From positions 1 to 64,000 of the forward strand of contig NZ_VCMV01000002.1 in the NCBI RefSeq assembly GCF_008757455.1: a stretch of 64,000 bases of DNA, given 5' to 3'. This document shows positions 38,233 to 46,886 of the stretch, one piece after another. Each line of letters begins with the position of its first letter. Position 1 is the first letter of the stretch. The stretch is from Microvirga brassicacearum (GTDB lineage Bacteria > Pseudomonadota > Alphaproteobacteria > Rhizobiales > Beijerinckiaceae). A program made the translations under genes and the position numbers. The notes under the pieces are model-generated. The model made no database searches. It was not told the DNA's origin and saw only the letters and a program-made list of their open reading frames with translations.

Positions 38233-39507
38233 ATGACCTCGTCCCAGTCACAACTCGATGCCGCTGGTTCCCCGGCCGATCAGAACGCGGCAGCGCCTCC
38301 CGCGCCGGCGGCCCGCACGTTGCCTCCGCGACGGCTTCGTCGGATTCTCTCGCTGGACGATTTTGAAACCGCGGCGCGCCGCCACCTCCCGCGCCCGATA
38401 TTTGGCTACGTGTCCGGTGCTTCGGAAACGAATGCGTCGCTTCGCGATAATCGCGCTGCATTCGCCGAATTCGGCTTCGTTCCGCGCGTGCTCGTCGACG
38501 TGTCGCAACGGACGCAGGAGACGACCTTGTTCGGCAAAACCTATGCGGCCCCATTTGGAATCGCTCCGATGGGGATCAGCGCGCTTTCGGCGTATCGCGG
38601 CGATATCGTGCTGGCCCGCGCCGCAAGTCACGCGAACATTCCGATGGTGATGAGCGGCTCCTCTCTCATTCGCCTGGAAGAAGTCGCACAAGAGAGCGCG
38701 ACCGCTTGGTTTCAGGCTTATGTGCCGGGCGAGCCGGAACGCATCCTGGCCCTCGTCGAACGCGTGGAGCGAGCAGGATTCGATACACTCGTCCTGACCG
38801 TCGACACCGCCGTATTGGCTAATCGCGAGAACAATGTCCGAAATGGCTTCTCCACACCGCTGCGGCCCAGTCTTCGCCTCGCCTGGGATGGCATCGCGCG
38901 ACCAAACTGGACCGTAAACACCTTTCTGCGCACGTTATTGAAGCACGGCATGCCACATTTCGAGAATTCCTACGCGACACGAGGAGCGCCGATCATGGCT
39001 CGGAACGTCTTGCGGGATTTCGGCGCGAAGGATCACCTCAACTGGAAGCACCTTGAACTTATTCGAAATCGCTGGAAGGGGCGGCTGGTGGTGAAGGGGA
39101 TTATGGCGAAGGAGGATGCCCGCATTGCTCGCGATGCCGGAGCCGACGGCCTCATCATCTCGAACCATGGCGGACGGCAGCTCGATGGAGCCGTTTCACC
39201 GTTGCGCGTGCTGCCGGGGATCGTGGATGCTGTAGCGGGATCGATTCCCGTGATGATGGACGGCGGCATCCGGCGCGGCTCGGATGTGCTGAAGGCCATT
39301 GCACTCGGCGCCAAGTTCGTCTTTGTCGGCCGCCCATTTATCTACGCGGCGGCGATTGGCGCCGAGGCCGGGATCAGCCATGCGATCACCATCTTGTCCG
39401 ATGAGATCAACCGCAACATGGCGCTGCTCGGCATGACCTCGCTCGACGAGCTGCGTCGAGATCGCCTTATCCCGCTCGCCAGGTCGAATGGTCTCGAAGG
39501 GGCCTGA
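38233..39507 (+). CDS. FMN-dependent alpha-hydroxyacid oxidase/dehydrogenase
   Basis: 424 residues of the L-lactate dehydrogenase (LldD)/glycolate oxidase/mandelate dehydrogenase family. The FMN barrel shows GIAPMGISALSAYRGD, the substrate segment FQAYVPGEPE, catalytic His312 (SNHGGRQLDGA) and the phosphate-binding DGGIRRGSDVLKAIALGA. It lies 16 bases after the MFS gene. With the D-type 2-hydroxyacid dehydrogenase and TctCBA nearby, it probably oxidises the L-enantiomer of a 2-hydroxyacid taken up by the locus. Confidence 0.9.
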   Translation: MTSSQSQLDAAGSPADQNAAAPPAPAARTLPPRRLRRILSLDDFETAARRHLPRPIFGYVSGASETNASLRDNRAAFAEFGFVPRVLVDVSQRTQETTLFGKTYAAPFGIAPMGISALSAYRGDIVLARAASHANIPMVMSGSSLIRLEEVAQESATAWFQAYVPGEPERILALVERVERAGFDTLVLTVDTAVLANRENNVRNGFSTPLRPSLRLAWDGIARPNWTVNTFLRTLLKHGMPHFENSYATRGAPIMARNVLRDFGAKDHLNWKHLELIRNRWKGRLVVKGIMAKEDARIARDAGADGLIISNHGGRQLDGAVSPLRVLPGIVDAVAGSIPVMMDGGIRRGSDVLKAIALGAKFVFVGRPFIYAAAIGAEAGISHAITILSDEINRNMALLGMTSLDELRRDRLIPLARSNGLEGA

Positions 39508-39562
39508 ACGCCGGCCGCCAACGACTCGGGCGATTGCCGCCCGCGCTTGCTCTGGAAGCTCC

Positions 39563-40405
39563 TCAGCGGCGGTCGAGTCGAAACTTGTTGTCGTCGCCGC
39601 GCGCGAGGGTCATGCGGTATTCGAACCGGTCGGGGCGATAGAAGAGATCCACATAATAGACCGCCCGGTCGCTGTCATAAAAAACGCGGCGTAGCTTCAG
39701 AAGCGGGCTGGCGGGCTGGACGCCAAGTCGCTGCGCCGTCACATCGTCCGCGAGGGTGGCGGTGATGGTTTGGTTGACGTTGACGATCATCGTTCCCGAG
39801 CGTGTGATCAGGTCGATGAGCGGGACCGTCGCGAGATCGTCCTGGCTGATGGTCCGTCCGATTGTCTCGAGCACGTAGGTGGTGGAAAGCGAGAACGGTG
39901 CTCCATCGAGGCTTCGCACGCGAACCGCCCGCTGCACGATCTCGCGCGGTGCGAGCGCCATTTCGGTCGCCACCAGATCCGGCGCCTCCACGAAGCCGAA
40001 TTCGAAGACCGTGACGGTGGTCTGGCGGCCGATGATCGACAGGTTGGCCATCAGACCCTCAATTCCCGCGACGATCGGCGCACCGCCGACTTGCGGCACC
40101 GCGCGGGGCGATACCTGCGTCCCCCGTCCGCGGGCGCGGGCCACCAAGCCCTCATCCGAGAGTTCGTCCAGCGCACGACGTGCGGTGATGCGGCTCACGC
40201 GGTAGCGTTCCATCAACTCCGCTTCGCTCGGCAGCGTCTCTCCGACCTGATAGGTGCCGTTCATGATTCCCTCTCGGAGAATCACATAGATGCGATGATA
40301 AAGCGGGATCGGCGACCGGTCGGCCCCGAACGGGGTTTCCGCGAGAGCCTGAACTTCCGTCAATTTTGCCGCCGCTCCGCCCTTGCGTGCGTTCGAGGAA
40401 GTCAT
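39563..40405 (-). CDS. GntR family regulator with UTRA domain (HutC subfamily)
   Basis: 280 residues: winged helix at about 35-100 (PLYHRIYVILREGIMNGTYQVGETLPSEAELMERYRVSRITARRALDEL, read in parts) and a UTRA ligand domain (about 115-270, GFVEAPDLVATEMALAP, ISLTT-like LSTTYVLETIGRTI, LRRVFYDSDRAVYYVDLFYRPDRFEY). It is transcribed away from the 16-gene operon and is its likely repressor. Effector probably a cyclic or dicarboxylic substrate of that pathway. Confidence 0.9.
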   Translation of the reverse strand: MTSSNARKGGAAAKLTEVQALAETPFGADRSPIPLYHRIYVILREGIMNGTYQVGETLPSEAELMERYRVSRITARRALDELSDEGLVARARGRGTQVSPRAVPQVGGAPIVAGIEGLMANLSIIGRQTTVTVFEFGFVEAPDLVATEMALAPREIVQRAVRVRSLDGAPFSLSTTYVLETIGRTISQDDLATVPLIDLITRSGTMIVNVNQTITATLADDVTAQRLGVQPASPLLKLRRVFYDSDRAVYYVDLFYRPDRFEYRMTLARGDDNKFRLDRR

Positions 40406-40880
40406 CGCTGGGGTCCTTTGCGGTCGTCCGTCGGCCGGGCATTGGCAGGCGGGCCGGGATGGTCGCTCTCCCCGTATTGGCCGATCTCATGCCTGCGGGG
40501 CAAGCGGCCAGTCGCCTGAGGCCACAAGTGCTTTCGTTCCAAGCGGGATAGATGCGCCGTCTCGTCCCGGGCGCGGCCTTCAAACGTCACGCTATAGCAT
40601 TTAAAACACAGCATTTCGTCGCGAACCACTCCAAAGACCGCTTTACAAGCGTCTAAAGATATATCTTTATGATATTTGAGCCGCCGCACAAGACATTTGC
40701 GATCGCGTCTCCGCTTCCAGATGATGGAAGATTGCGCGCAACAGGAGTCCGGATGGATATGAGGGACTTGCCGATCTCCTCTCCATTTCGGATCGCCCAG
40801 ACGGTCGTTCCTGCGATCGCCCTCGCATTTTCTCCACGCGGCGTAACTTTCGACAACGAGAACGATCAGGGAGATTGACG
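40406..40880. promoter_or_regulatory. Divergent control region of the imide/dicarboxylate-type operon
   Basis: About 475 bases between the GntR gene and the first gene of the 16-gene operon, markedly AT-richer than its surroundings near 40590-40680. It holds the 16-bp palindrome described separately and leaves a leader of about 200 bases before the first start codon. An open frame inside the leader (40669-40878) lacks a ribosome site and starts in the palindrome, so it is not called. Confidence 0.5.
40642..40673 (+). promoter_or_regulatory. Operator palindrome and candidate promoter
   Basis: Perfect 16-bp palindrome TAAAGATATATCTTTA at 40654-40669. A TTTACA hexamer (40642-40647) and a TATGAT hexamer (40668-40673) flank it, although their 20-base spacing is long. 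A repressor on the palindrome would block polymerase. The divergent GntR/UTRA protein is the obvious ligand. Confidence 0.6.
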
Positions 40881-41555
40881 GTGGAGCTTTCGAACAAGAC
40901 GGCCCGGGAACTCTTCGAGGACATCAAGGCAAAGCCGGTCCGCCCCCGTTTTGGATTCGGGCGAAAACCGATCCTCATCAACATTGATCTGCAGAAAGCC
41001 TACACCAGCGTCGGCGAGTTCGTGAGTTCCTACGAAACCGACCCCCTGCAGCTCGACCATGTGAACCACCTTGCCGATCTCGCGCGCGCCAACGGCATTC
41101 CCGTGGTGTGGACCTATGTGGCCTACATGCAATCGGGCGAGGATTGCGGCGTATGGGGCACGCGAACCAACACGCCGGATTCTCTCCAGAACATCAAGGT
41201 CGGGTCGCGTCGCGCCGAGTTCGATGATCGGCTGAAGATCGATCCCGTCGGCGACATCATCATCAACAAGCGCATGGCCTCGGCATTTCACGAGACCAAC
41301 CTGCAATCCCTGATGGTCTGGCACCAATGCGATACCGTGGTTCTGACCGGCGGGTCGACTTCTGGATGCGTGCGCGCCACCGTGGTCGATGCGATCTCCC
41401 GGGGCTATCGCGTGATCGTTCCCGAGGAATGCGTCGCGGACAAGCACGAGAGCCCGCATTTTGCCAACCTCTACGACATCGCCATCAAGTATGGCGATGT
41501 GGTTCCGGTCGCCGACGTGATCGCCCATTTCCGTTCCTATCAGCGCGCAGCGTGA
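40881..41555 (+). CDS. Isochorismatase-fold cysteine amidohydrolase
   Basis: 224 residues. The catalytic triad of the family is intact: Asp36 (INIDLQKAY), Lys130 (INKRMASAF) and Cys163 (GGSTSGCVRAT), with a cis-peptide-type GGST loop. Relatives include maleamate amidohydrolase (NicF), N-carbamoylsarcosine amidohydrolase and ureidoacrylate hydrolase, all cleaving an amide to acid plus ammonia. GTG 40881 has GGGAG seven bases upstream; TTG 40875 is an alternative. First gene of a 16-gene operon. Likely cleaves the half-amide made by the next two gene products. Confidence 0.85.
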   Translation: MELSNKTARELFEDIKAKPVRPRFGFGRKPILINIDLQKAYTSVGEFVSSYETDPLQLDHVNHLADLARANGIPVVWTYVAYMQSGEDCGVWGTRTNTPDSLQNIKVGSRRAEFDDRLKIDPVGDIIINKRMASAFHETNLQSLMVWHQCDTVVLTGGSTSGCVRATVVDAISRGYRVIVPEECVADKHESPHFANLYDIAIKYGDVVPVADVIAHFRSYQRAA

Positions 41556-41562
41556 GGGCGTG

Positions 41563-42471
41563 ATGTCGAACGATCCCGGTCTCTACGATTACATCCCCTA
41601 CAACCGCCGGCCCAGGATCACGTGGCCGAACGGCGCGAAGATCGCGGTGTGGGTTGCGCCCAATATCGAGTTCTACGAATTCACACCGCCCCCGAACCCG
41701 CAGCGCACGCCGTGGGCACGGCCTCTGCCCGACGTGCTGGCTTATTCGCACCGCGACTACGGCAACCGCGTCGGTTGGTGGCGGATGATGGAGGCGATGG
41801 ATGATGCCGGCTTCCGCGGCTCCGTTTCGCTGAATGTTGCGTTGTGCGACCATCATCCCGAAATCATCGAGGCCTGCGCGAAGCGCGATTGGGAGTTCTT
41901 CTCCCATGGCATCTACAACACGCGCTACACCTACGGCATGAGTCCCGATCAGGAACGGGCGATCATCGAGGACTCGATCGAGACGATCCGCAAATGGACC
42001 GGGCAGAAGCTCTCCGGCTGGCTTGCGCCGGCCTTGTCCAACAACACCTGGACGATGGATCTGCTCGCCGAATACGGCGTCGATTATACCTGCGATCTCT
42101 TTCACGACGATCAGCCGATGCCCGTGAACGTGAAGTCGGGCCGTCTCATCAGCATGCCTTACTCGCTCGAGATGAACGACGTGATCGTCTACAACACGAA
42201 CCTCTATTCGCCGCGCCATTATGGCGAAGCGATCAAGCGCCAGTTCGACCAGCTGCGGGAGGAGGGCGAAACGTCCGGCACGGTGATGTGCATTCCGCTT
42301 CATCCCTATCTCGTCGGGCAGCCGCACCGCATCGATCCCTTCGCGGAGGCGCTGCGATACATCGCGCAGCATGACGACGTCTGGCTCGCAACAGGCCGCG
42401 AGATCGCCGAGCATTTCTACGCACATTCCTATGATCCGATGGTCAAGGCCATCGAAGCCGTCCGAGCCTGA
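41563..42471 (+). CDS. PuuE-like polysaccharide-deacetylase-fold hydrolase 1
   Basis: 302 residues. Strand 1 reads WPNGAKIAVWVAPNIEFYEF, with Glu where sugar deacetylases have the metal Asp. RDYGNRVGWWRM, FFSHGIYNTRYTYGM and GWLAPALSNNTWT follow the cofactor-independent allantoinase PuuE and cyclic-imide hydrolase pattern, not chitin or peptidoglycan deacetylases. No signal peptide, so it works in the cytoplasm. It lies eight bases after the amidohydrolase. Predicted to open a cyclic amide, imide or ureide; the exact ring is unknown. Confidence 0.82.
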   Translation: MSNDPGLYDYIPYNRRPRITWPNGAKIAVWVAPNIEFYEFTPPPNPQRTPWARPLPDVLAYSHRDYGNRVGWWRMMEAMDDAGFRGSVSLNVALCDHHPEIIEACAKRDWEFFSHGIYNTRYTYGMSPDQERAIIEDSIETIRKWTGQKLSGWLAPALSNNTWTMDLLAEYGVDYTCDLFHDDQPMPVNVKSGRLISMPYSLEMNDVIVYNTNLYSPRHYGEAIKRQFDQLREEGETSGTVMCIPLHPYLVGQPHRIDPFAEALRYIAQHDDVWLATGREIAEHFYAHSYDPMVKAIEAVRA

Positions 42472-42485
42472 GGGAGAAACACATC

Positions 42486-43409
42486 ATGCCTCTCGCCGAC
42501 GACTACCTGAAATACCCGGCCCGCCGCCACGGCATGGATCATGACCGCTACCAGTGGTCGCACCTCTTCGATCGCAAGAAGGTGGTGTGGCCGAACGGAG
42601 CCAGGATCGCCCTGTGGGTGATGCCGGCGCTGCAATGGTTCCCGATCGACATGACGGGCAAGCCGTTCCGCGCGCCCGGCGGGCTCACCATGCCGTTCCC
42701 CGATTACCGGCATTACACGAACCGCGATTACGGCAACCGCGTCGGCATCTATCGCATCCTGAAAGTGTTGAGGGATCGCGGCCTGCCGGCCTCGATCGCG
42801 GTCAACGGCATCATTGCGGAGCGCTATCCGCTGCTTCTCAAGGACCTTGTTGAAGCGGGGCACGAGATCGTCGGGCACGGCCTCGACATGGAACACGTCC
42901 ATCACAGCGGGTTGTCGGACGCGGCGGAGGAAGACCTCGTGTCGCGCACCCTCGCGCTTCTGCGCGACGCCTCGGGACAGGCCGTTACCGGTTGGCTCTC
43001 GCCCGGTCGCGCGCAATCCCACGCGACGCCCGACATCCTGTCGCGGAATGGCGTCACTTACGCGTGCGACTGGGCGAACGACGATCTGCCCTACGAGATG
43101 AAAACTTCCGGCAATCCGATTTTCGCAATGCCGCACGCTTTCGAGACGGATGACCGCACGGTCATGATGGACTTTCACCACAGCGAGGATTCCTGGGCGC
43201 AGCAGGTCAAGGATCGCTTCGATGTGCTCTATCGCGAGACGGATCGTTACGGCGGTCGAGTCATGAGCATTCCGCTTCACGCGTGGGTCTCGGGCGTTCC
43301 TTACCGCGTCGGATATCTGCGTGAAGTGCTGGATTACATTCTTGGGCACGAGGGCGTGTGGACCGCAACGGGCGCGGATATTCTCATGGCCTTCCGTGCG
43401 CAGGCTTGA
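42486..43409 (+). CDS. PuuE-like polysaccharide-deacetylase-fold hydrolase 2
   Basis: 307 residues, same layout as the preceding gene (WPNGARIALWVMPALQWFPID, NRDYGNRVGIYRI, GHEIVGHGLDMEHVHHSG, GWLSPGRAQSHATPD), so the pair is an old duplication. Strand 1 has Ala-Leu-Gln where copy 1 has Asn-Ile-Glu, and its histidine-rich GHGLDMEHVHH segment differs from copy 1. The two may form a hetero-oligomer or act on different rings. AGGGAGAAAC precedes the ATG. Confidence 0.82.
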   Translation: MPLADDYLKYPARRHGMDHDRYQWSHLFDRKKVVWPNGARIALWVMPALQWFPIDMTGKPFRAPGGLTMPFPDYRHYTNRDYGNRVGIYRILKVLRDRGLPASIAVNGIIAERYPLLLKDLVEAGHEIVGHGLDMEHVHHSGLSDAAEEDLVSRTLALLRDASGQAVTGWLSPGRAQSHATPDILSRNGVTYACDWANDDLPYEMKTSGNPIFAMPHAFETDDRTVMMDFHHSEDSWAQQVKDRFDVLYRETDRYGGRVMSIPLHAWVSGVPYRVGYLREVLDYILGHEGVWTATGADILMAFRAQA

Positions 43410-43439
43410 ATCCCCCGGTCAGGTATGAAAGGCGCCACG

Positions 43440-44870
43440 ATGGCACGTGAAGAGAGCGCAAGGACCGGCACCGCTCGCAAGGCGATGTTCGACAAGATCT
43501 GGGATCGCCACGTGATCGTTGCGCGCGACCAAGGTCCGTCTCTGATCTATATCGACCGCGACATCATTCACGAAGGCTCCTTCCACGCATTTGCCGACAT
43601 GAAGCGTCGCGGCCTCACCGTGCGCAAGCCACGCCAGATGTTCGGCACGCCGGACCATTATGTTCCAACCTCCGGGCGCAGCATCGGCGACGCGGCGACG
43701 CCCGAAATCGCGCGGATGATCAGCCAGTTCGACAAAAACATGCAATGGGGCGGCATCCGCAATTTCGGCCTTCGCGATCCGCGCCAGGGCATCGTGCACG
43801 TCGTCGGGCCGGAGCAGGGGATCACGTTGCCGGGCCTCACCATCGTCTGCAGCGACAGCCACACCTCGACTCATGGGGCGCTCGGCGCCATCGCATTCGG
43901 CATCGGACAATCCGAGAATGCGCATGTGATGGCGACGCAGACCTTGTGGCAGGCGCGCCCCAGGACGATGCGCATCACCATTGACGGTACGCTCGCGAAG
44001 GGCGTGCATTCCAAGGATGTGATTCTCGCCATCATCGGAAAGATCGGCGCAGGCGGCGCCGGTGGCCACGCGATCGAATATGCCGGACAGGCGATCCGCG
44101 CCATGTCGATCGAGCAGCGGCTGACGATCTGCAACATGTCGATCGAGGCGGCGGCGCGCTGCGGCATGGTCGCGCCGGACGACACGACGTTCGAGTATCT
44201 GCATGGCCGCCCCTTTGCGCCCTCCGAAGCTGACTGGGACGACGCCGTTGCGTATTGGCGGACGCTGCCGAGCGAGGCCGATGCGGTCTTCGACAGTGAG
44301 GTCGAGCTCGATGGCGGCGCGATCGAGCCGATGGTGACCTGGGGAACCAGCCCGCAGGATACGCTGCCGATCACCGGGTTTGTGCCTGATCCGGCGGCGC
44401 AGACCGATGCGGCGCATCGGGAGATGGTTGCGGCGGCCTTGCGTTACATGGGTCTCGAGCCCGGCACGGCGCTTGCTGACGTTCCGATTGATCGTGTTTT
44501 CATCGGCTCCTGCACCAACAGCCGCCTTGAGGACCTGCGCGCCGCGGCCGCTGTCCTGAAGGGGCGCAAGGCTGTCGTGCCGGCGATGGTGGTGCCCGGA
44601 TCGACGGGCGTGAAGCTTGCAGCCGAGGCCGAGGGGATCGACAGGATTTTCCGCGATGCCGGTTTCGAATGGCGCGAATCGGGCTGCTCCATGTGCGCCG
44701 CCATGAACGGCGATTTCGTGAAGCCGCAGGAACGCTGCGCATCGACCTCGAACCGAAATTTCGTCGGCCGGCAGGGTCCCGGCGCGCGCACCCATCTCAT
44801 GAGCCCTGCCATGGCCGCCGCCGCGGCCGTGACCGGCAGGCTCACCGATGTCCGCCGGATGATGAGCTGA
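43440..44870 (+). CDS. leuC: LeuC-like dehydratase/hydratase large subunit
   Basis: 476 residues, aconitase superfamily. The 4Fe-4S ligands are Cys358 (GSCTNSRLEDL), Cys416 and Cys419 (SGCSMCAAMN), with CSDSHTSTHGALGAIAFG. In leucine synthesis LeuCD isomerises isopropylmalate; homologous pairs hydrate maleate (HbzIJ) or dimethylmaleate (DmdAB). Its place in a catabolic operon with a cis-dicarboxylate-type gene set argues for a maleate-like hydratase. Segments such as IGQSENAHVMATQT differ from the usual LeuC GTSEVEHVLATQ. ATG 43425 is an alternative start. Confidence 0.88.
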   Translation: MAREESARTGTARKAMFDKIWDRHVIVARDQGPSLIYIDRDIIHEGSFHAFADMKRRGLTVRKPRQMFGTPDHYVPTSGRSIGDAATPEIARMISQFDKNMQWGGIRNFGLRDPRQGIVHVVGPEQGITLPGLTIVCSDSHTSTHGALGAIAFGIGQSENAHVMATQTLWQARPRTMRITIDGTLAKGVHSKDVILAIIGKIGAGGAGGHAIEYAGQAIRAMSIEQRLTICNMSIEAAARCGMVAPDDTTFEYLHGRPFAPSEADWDDAVAYWRTLPSEADAVFDSEVELDGGAIEPMVTWGTSPQDTLPITGFVPDPAAQTDAAHREMVAAALRYMGLEPGTALADVPIDRVFIGSCTNSRLEDLRAAAAVLKGRKAVVPAMVVPGSTGVKLAAEAEGIDRIFRDAGFEWRESGCSMCAAMNGDFVKPQERCASTSNRNFVGRQGPGARTHLMSPAMAAAAAVTGRLTDVRRMMS

Positions 44871-44880
44871 CGGGAGACGC

Positions 44881-45495
44881 ATGATGCAGGCTTTCATCAA
44901 GGAAACGGCTTTGGCGGCGCCGATTCCCGGACGCAATGTCGACACAGATCAAATCATCCCTGCGCGCTTCCTGAAAGCGGACCGCTCTGCGGGATATGGC
45001 CCGTTCCTGTTCCACGATTTGCGCTTTACGCCGGATGGCACCGAGCGCGAGGACTTCGTTCTCAACCAGGAGCCTCACCGGCAGGCGCGCATCCTCGTGA
45101 CGGACGAGAATTTCGGCTGCGGGTCGTCGCGCGAAGGCGCCGTTTATGCATTGTGCGACTACGGCATCAAGGCGTTGATCGGGCCGAGTTTCGGCGACAT
45201 TTTCTATAACAACGCGCTCAAGAACGGTCTCATTCCGGTGCGGCTTCCGGAGGAGGTCGTAGCAGGGCTTCGTCGCGAACTTCTGACCGGGCCCGAACGC
45301 GGCATTACCATCGATCTCGAGGCCGAGCGCGTGACCTTTCCGGACGGAACCGAGCATGCGCTCGCCATCGACCCGTTCTGGCGCGAATGCATCATGAAAG
45401 GAGTCGACGAGGTCGAGCTGACGCTTGGCTACATGCCCCAAATCCGCGACTTCGAAGATCGGTATCTCTCAGAAATGAGATGGATCAACAGGTGA
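44881..45495 (+). CDS. leuD: LeuD-like dehydratase/hydratase small subunit
   Basis: 204-residue swivel-domain partner of the LeuC-like protein. NVDTDQIIPARFLKADRSAGYG is the substrate-recognition region; bacterial LeuD normally has an R-T-G-like turn there, here R-S-A-G. NFGCGSSREGAVYAL and FGDIFYNNALKNGLIPV are canonical. GGGAG precedes the start, 11 bases after LeuC; ATG 44884 is equally possible. Function follows LeuC: probably hydration of a substituted maleate, not leucine synthesis. Confidence 0.88.
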   Translation: MMQAFIKETALAAPIPGRNVDTDQIIPARFLKADRSAGYGPFLFHDLRFTPDGTEREDFVLNQEPHRQARILVTDENFGCGSSREGAVYALCDYGIKALIGPSFGDIFYNNALKNGLIPVRLPEEVVAGLRRELLTGPERGITIDLEAERVTFPDGTEHALAIDPFWRECIMKGVDEVELTLGYMPQIRDFEDRYLSEMRWINR

Positions 45496-45574
45496 GGCCA
45501 GCTCACCGATTCTGGCCGTTATACGCAGCGGCTCAACTTCAAGCAGGACCTTTCAGTTCAGGGAAAAACGAGCA

Positions 45575-46816
45575 ATGTCACATAACGATTCGAAATCTTT
45601 CACGCTTAGCCGCCGCAATCTTCTGAAAGCGGGCGCCGCGACTGCATTTGCCGGTACGATCGCTGCTCCGACGGTGCTGCGCGCCCAGGCAGCGACGATC
45701 AAGGTCGGCGTACTGGAGCCGCTGACGGGCAACCTTGCCTATAACGGCACGCAGGCACGCGCCGGCGCCCAGTTCGCCATCGACGCCATCAACGCCGCGG
45801 GCGGTATCAAGAGCATGGGCGGCGCCAAGCTGGAAGCCGTGGTGGCGGACGCGCAGTCGCGACCGGATGTTGCGGCCGCTGCCGTCGACACGCTCGCTCA
45901 GGCCGGCGTCGTCGCCTTTATCGGCTGTCAGGCAAGCGCGCTCGGCCTTGCAAGTTCGCAGGCGGCTGCCCGCTACAATCTCGCTCAGGTCTTCGATGTA
46001 GGCACCGCCGAGCAGGTCGTCGAGCGCGGACTCAAGAACGTCTTCCGCTTCACGCCTGGTGTGAACAAATGCACCTCGACCGCGCTCGATAATCTCAAGC
46101 TTCTCAACCAGAATGCCGGAAACGTCGTGAAGACCGCGGCCATCGTCTACGAGGACGGGCCGTTCGGCTCCAACATGGCAAAGCTCCTGAACGAGAGACT
46201 GCCGCAGATCGGCATTCAGGTGGTGGAGAGCATCGGCCACCCGACGCCCCAGCGCGACTTCACCAACATCGTGCTGCGCCTGAAGGCGGCGAAGCCCGAC
46301 ATGATCATCCCGTCGAACTACATCAACGAGTACACGCTCTTCGCGATGGGCCTGCGTCAGCAGCGGCTCGAGGCGAAGGCGATCTACTCGATCCTCGGCG
46401 GCGCGGCATCGAACATCAAGTTTGTCCGCGAACATAACGAAGCCGCGCAATATGTGATGGATTGCAACCATTGGTACGATCCCCGCAAGCCGGAATCGCA
46501 GGCGCTGGCCAAGACGGCGGCAGCCGCGAAGCTCGATATGACCTACGACATCATGGTGGCCTATGCGTGCATTCAGCTCATCGCGGATTCGCTTGAGCGG
46601 TCGGCCTCCAACGACCGCGAGAAGATGATCGAGGCGCTGTCCACGTCGACCTATAGCGGATCGATCATGCCATACGGCCCGACCAAGTTCGTCAATGGCA
46701 ACAATGAAGCGGCGCAGCCGGTGAACACGCAGATCCGCGGCGAAAAGATCGAGCTGGTCTTCCCGAAGGAATATGCAACGGCCGAAGCCGTATTCCCGAT
46801 CCCGGCGCGCGGCTGA
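45575..46816 (+). CDS. ABC transporter substrate-binding protein (LIV type)
   Basis: 413-residue periplasmic receptor. The N-terminus LSRRNLLKAGAATAFAG has the twin-arginine motif SRRNLLK and a cleavage site near VLRAQA, so folded export by Tat is likely. The type I binding fold starts IKVGVLEPLTGNLAYNGTQARAGAQFAIDAINAAGG. Relatives bind amino acids, amides or urea as well as aromatic acids. It is the first of five importer genes in the operon and is followed by a strong hairpin. Confidence 0.92.
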   Translation: MSHNDSKSFTLSRRNLLKAGAATAFAGTIAAPTVLRAQAATIKVGVLEPLTGNLAYNGTQARAGAQFAIDAINAAGGIKSMGGAKLEAVVADAQSRPDVAAAAVDTLAQAGVVAFIGCQASALGLASSQAAARYNLAQVFDVGTAEQVVERGLKNVFRFTPGVNKCTSTALDNLKLLNQNAGNVVKTAAIVYEDGPFGSNMAKLLNERLPQIGIQVVESIGHPTPQRDFTNIVLRLKAAKPDMIIPSNYINEYTLFAMGLRQQRLEAKAIYSILGGAASNIKFVREHNEAAQYVMDCNHWYDPRKPESQALAKTAAAAKLDMTYDIMVAYACIQLIADSLERSASNDREKMIEALSTSTYSGSIMPYGPTKFVNGNNEAAQPVNTQIRGEKIELVFPKEYATAEAVFPIPARG

Positions 46817-46836
46817 GCGGCGCCCGTCCGTTAATC

Positions 46837-46862
46837 CTACGGGCGCGTTCGCGCGCCCGTAG
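46837..46862 (+). terminator. Intra-operon hairpin with TTCG loop
   Basis: Perfect 11-bp stem CTACGGGCGCG / CGCGCCCGTAG closed by a TTCG tetraloop, 20 bases after the binding-protein stop and 24 bases before the permease start. No T-tract and same-strand genes follow, so it more likely protects or attenuates the transcript than ends it, giving more binding protein than permease. Confidence 0.65.
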
Positions 46863-46886
46863 CCCCGCAAACGAAAGAGCGGCGCC

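Noticed and set aside
40669..40878. Small open frame of 69 codons in the leader of the 16-gene operon
   Set aside because: No ribosome site, starts inside the palindrome, and no similarity to any family I know.
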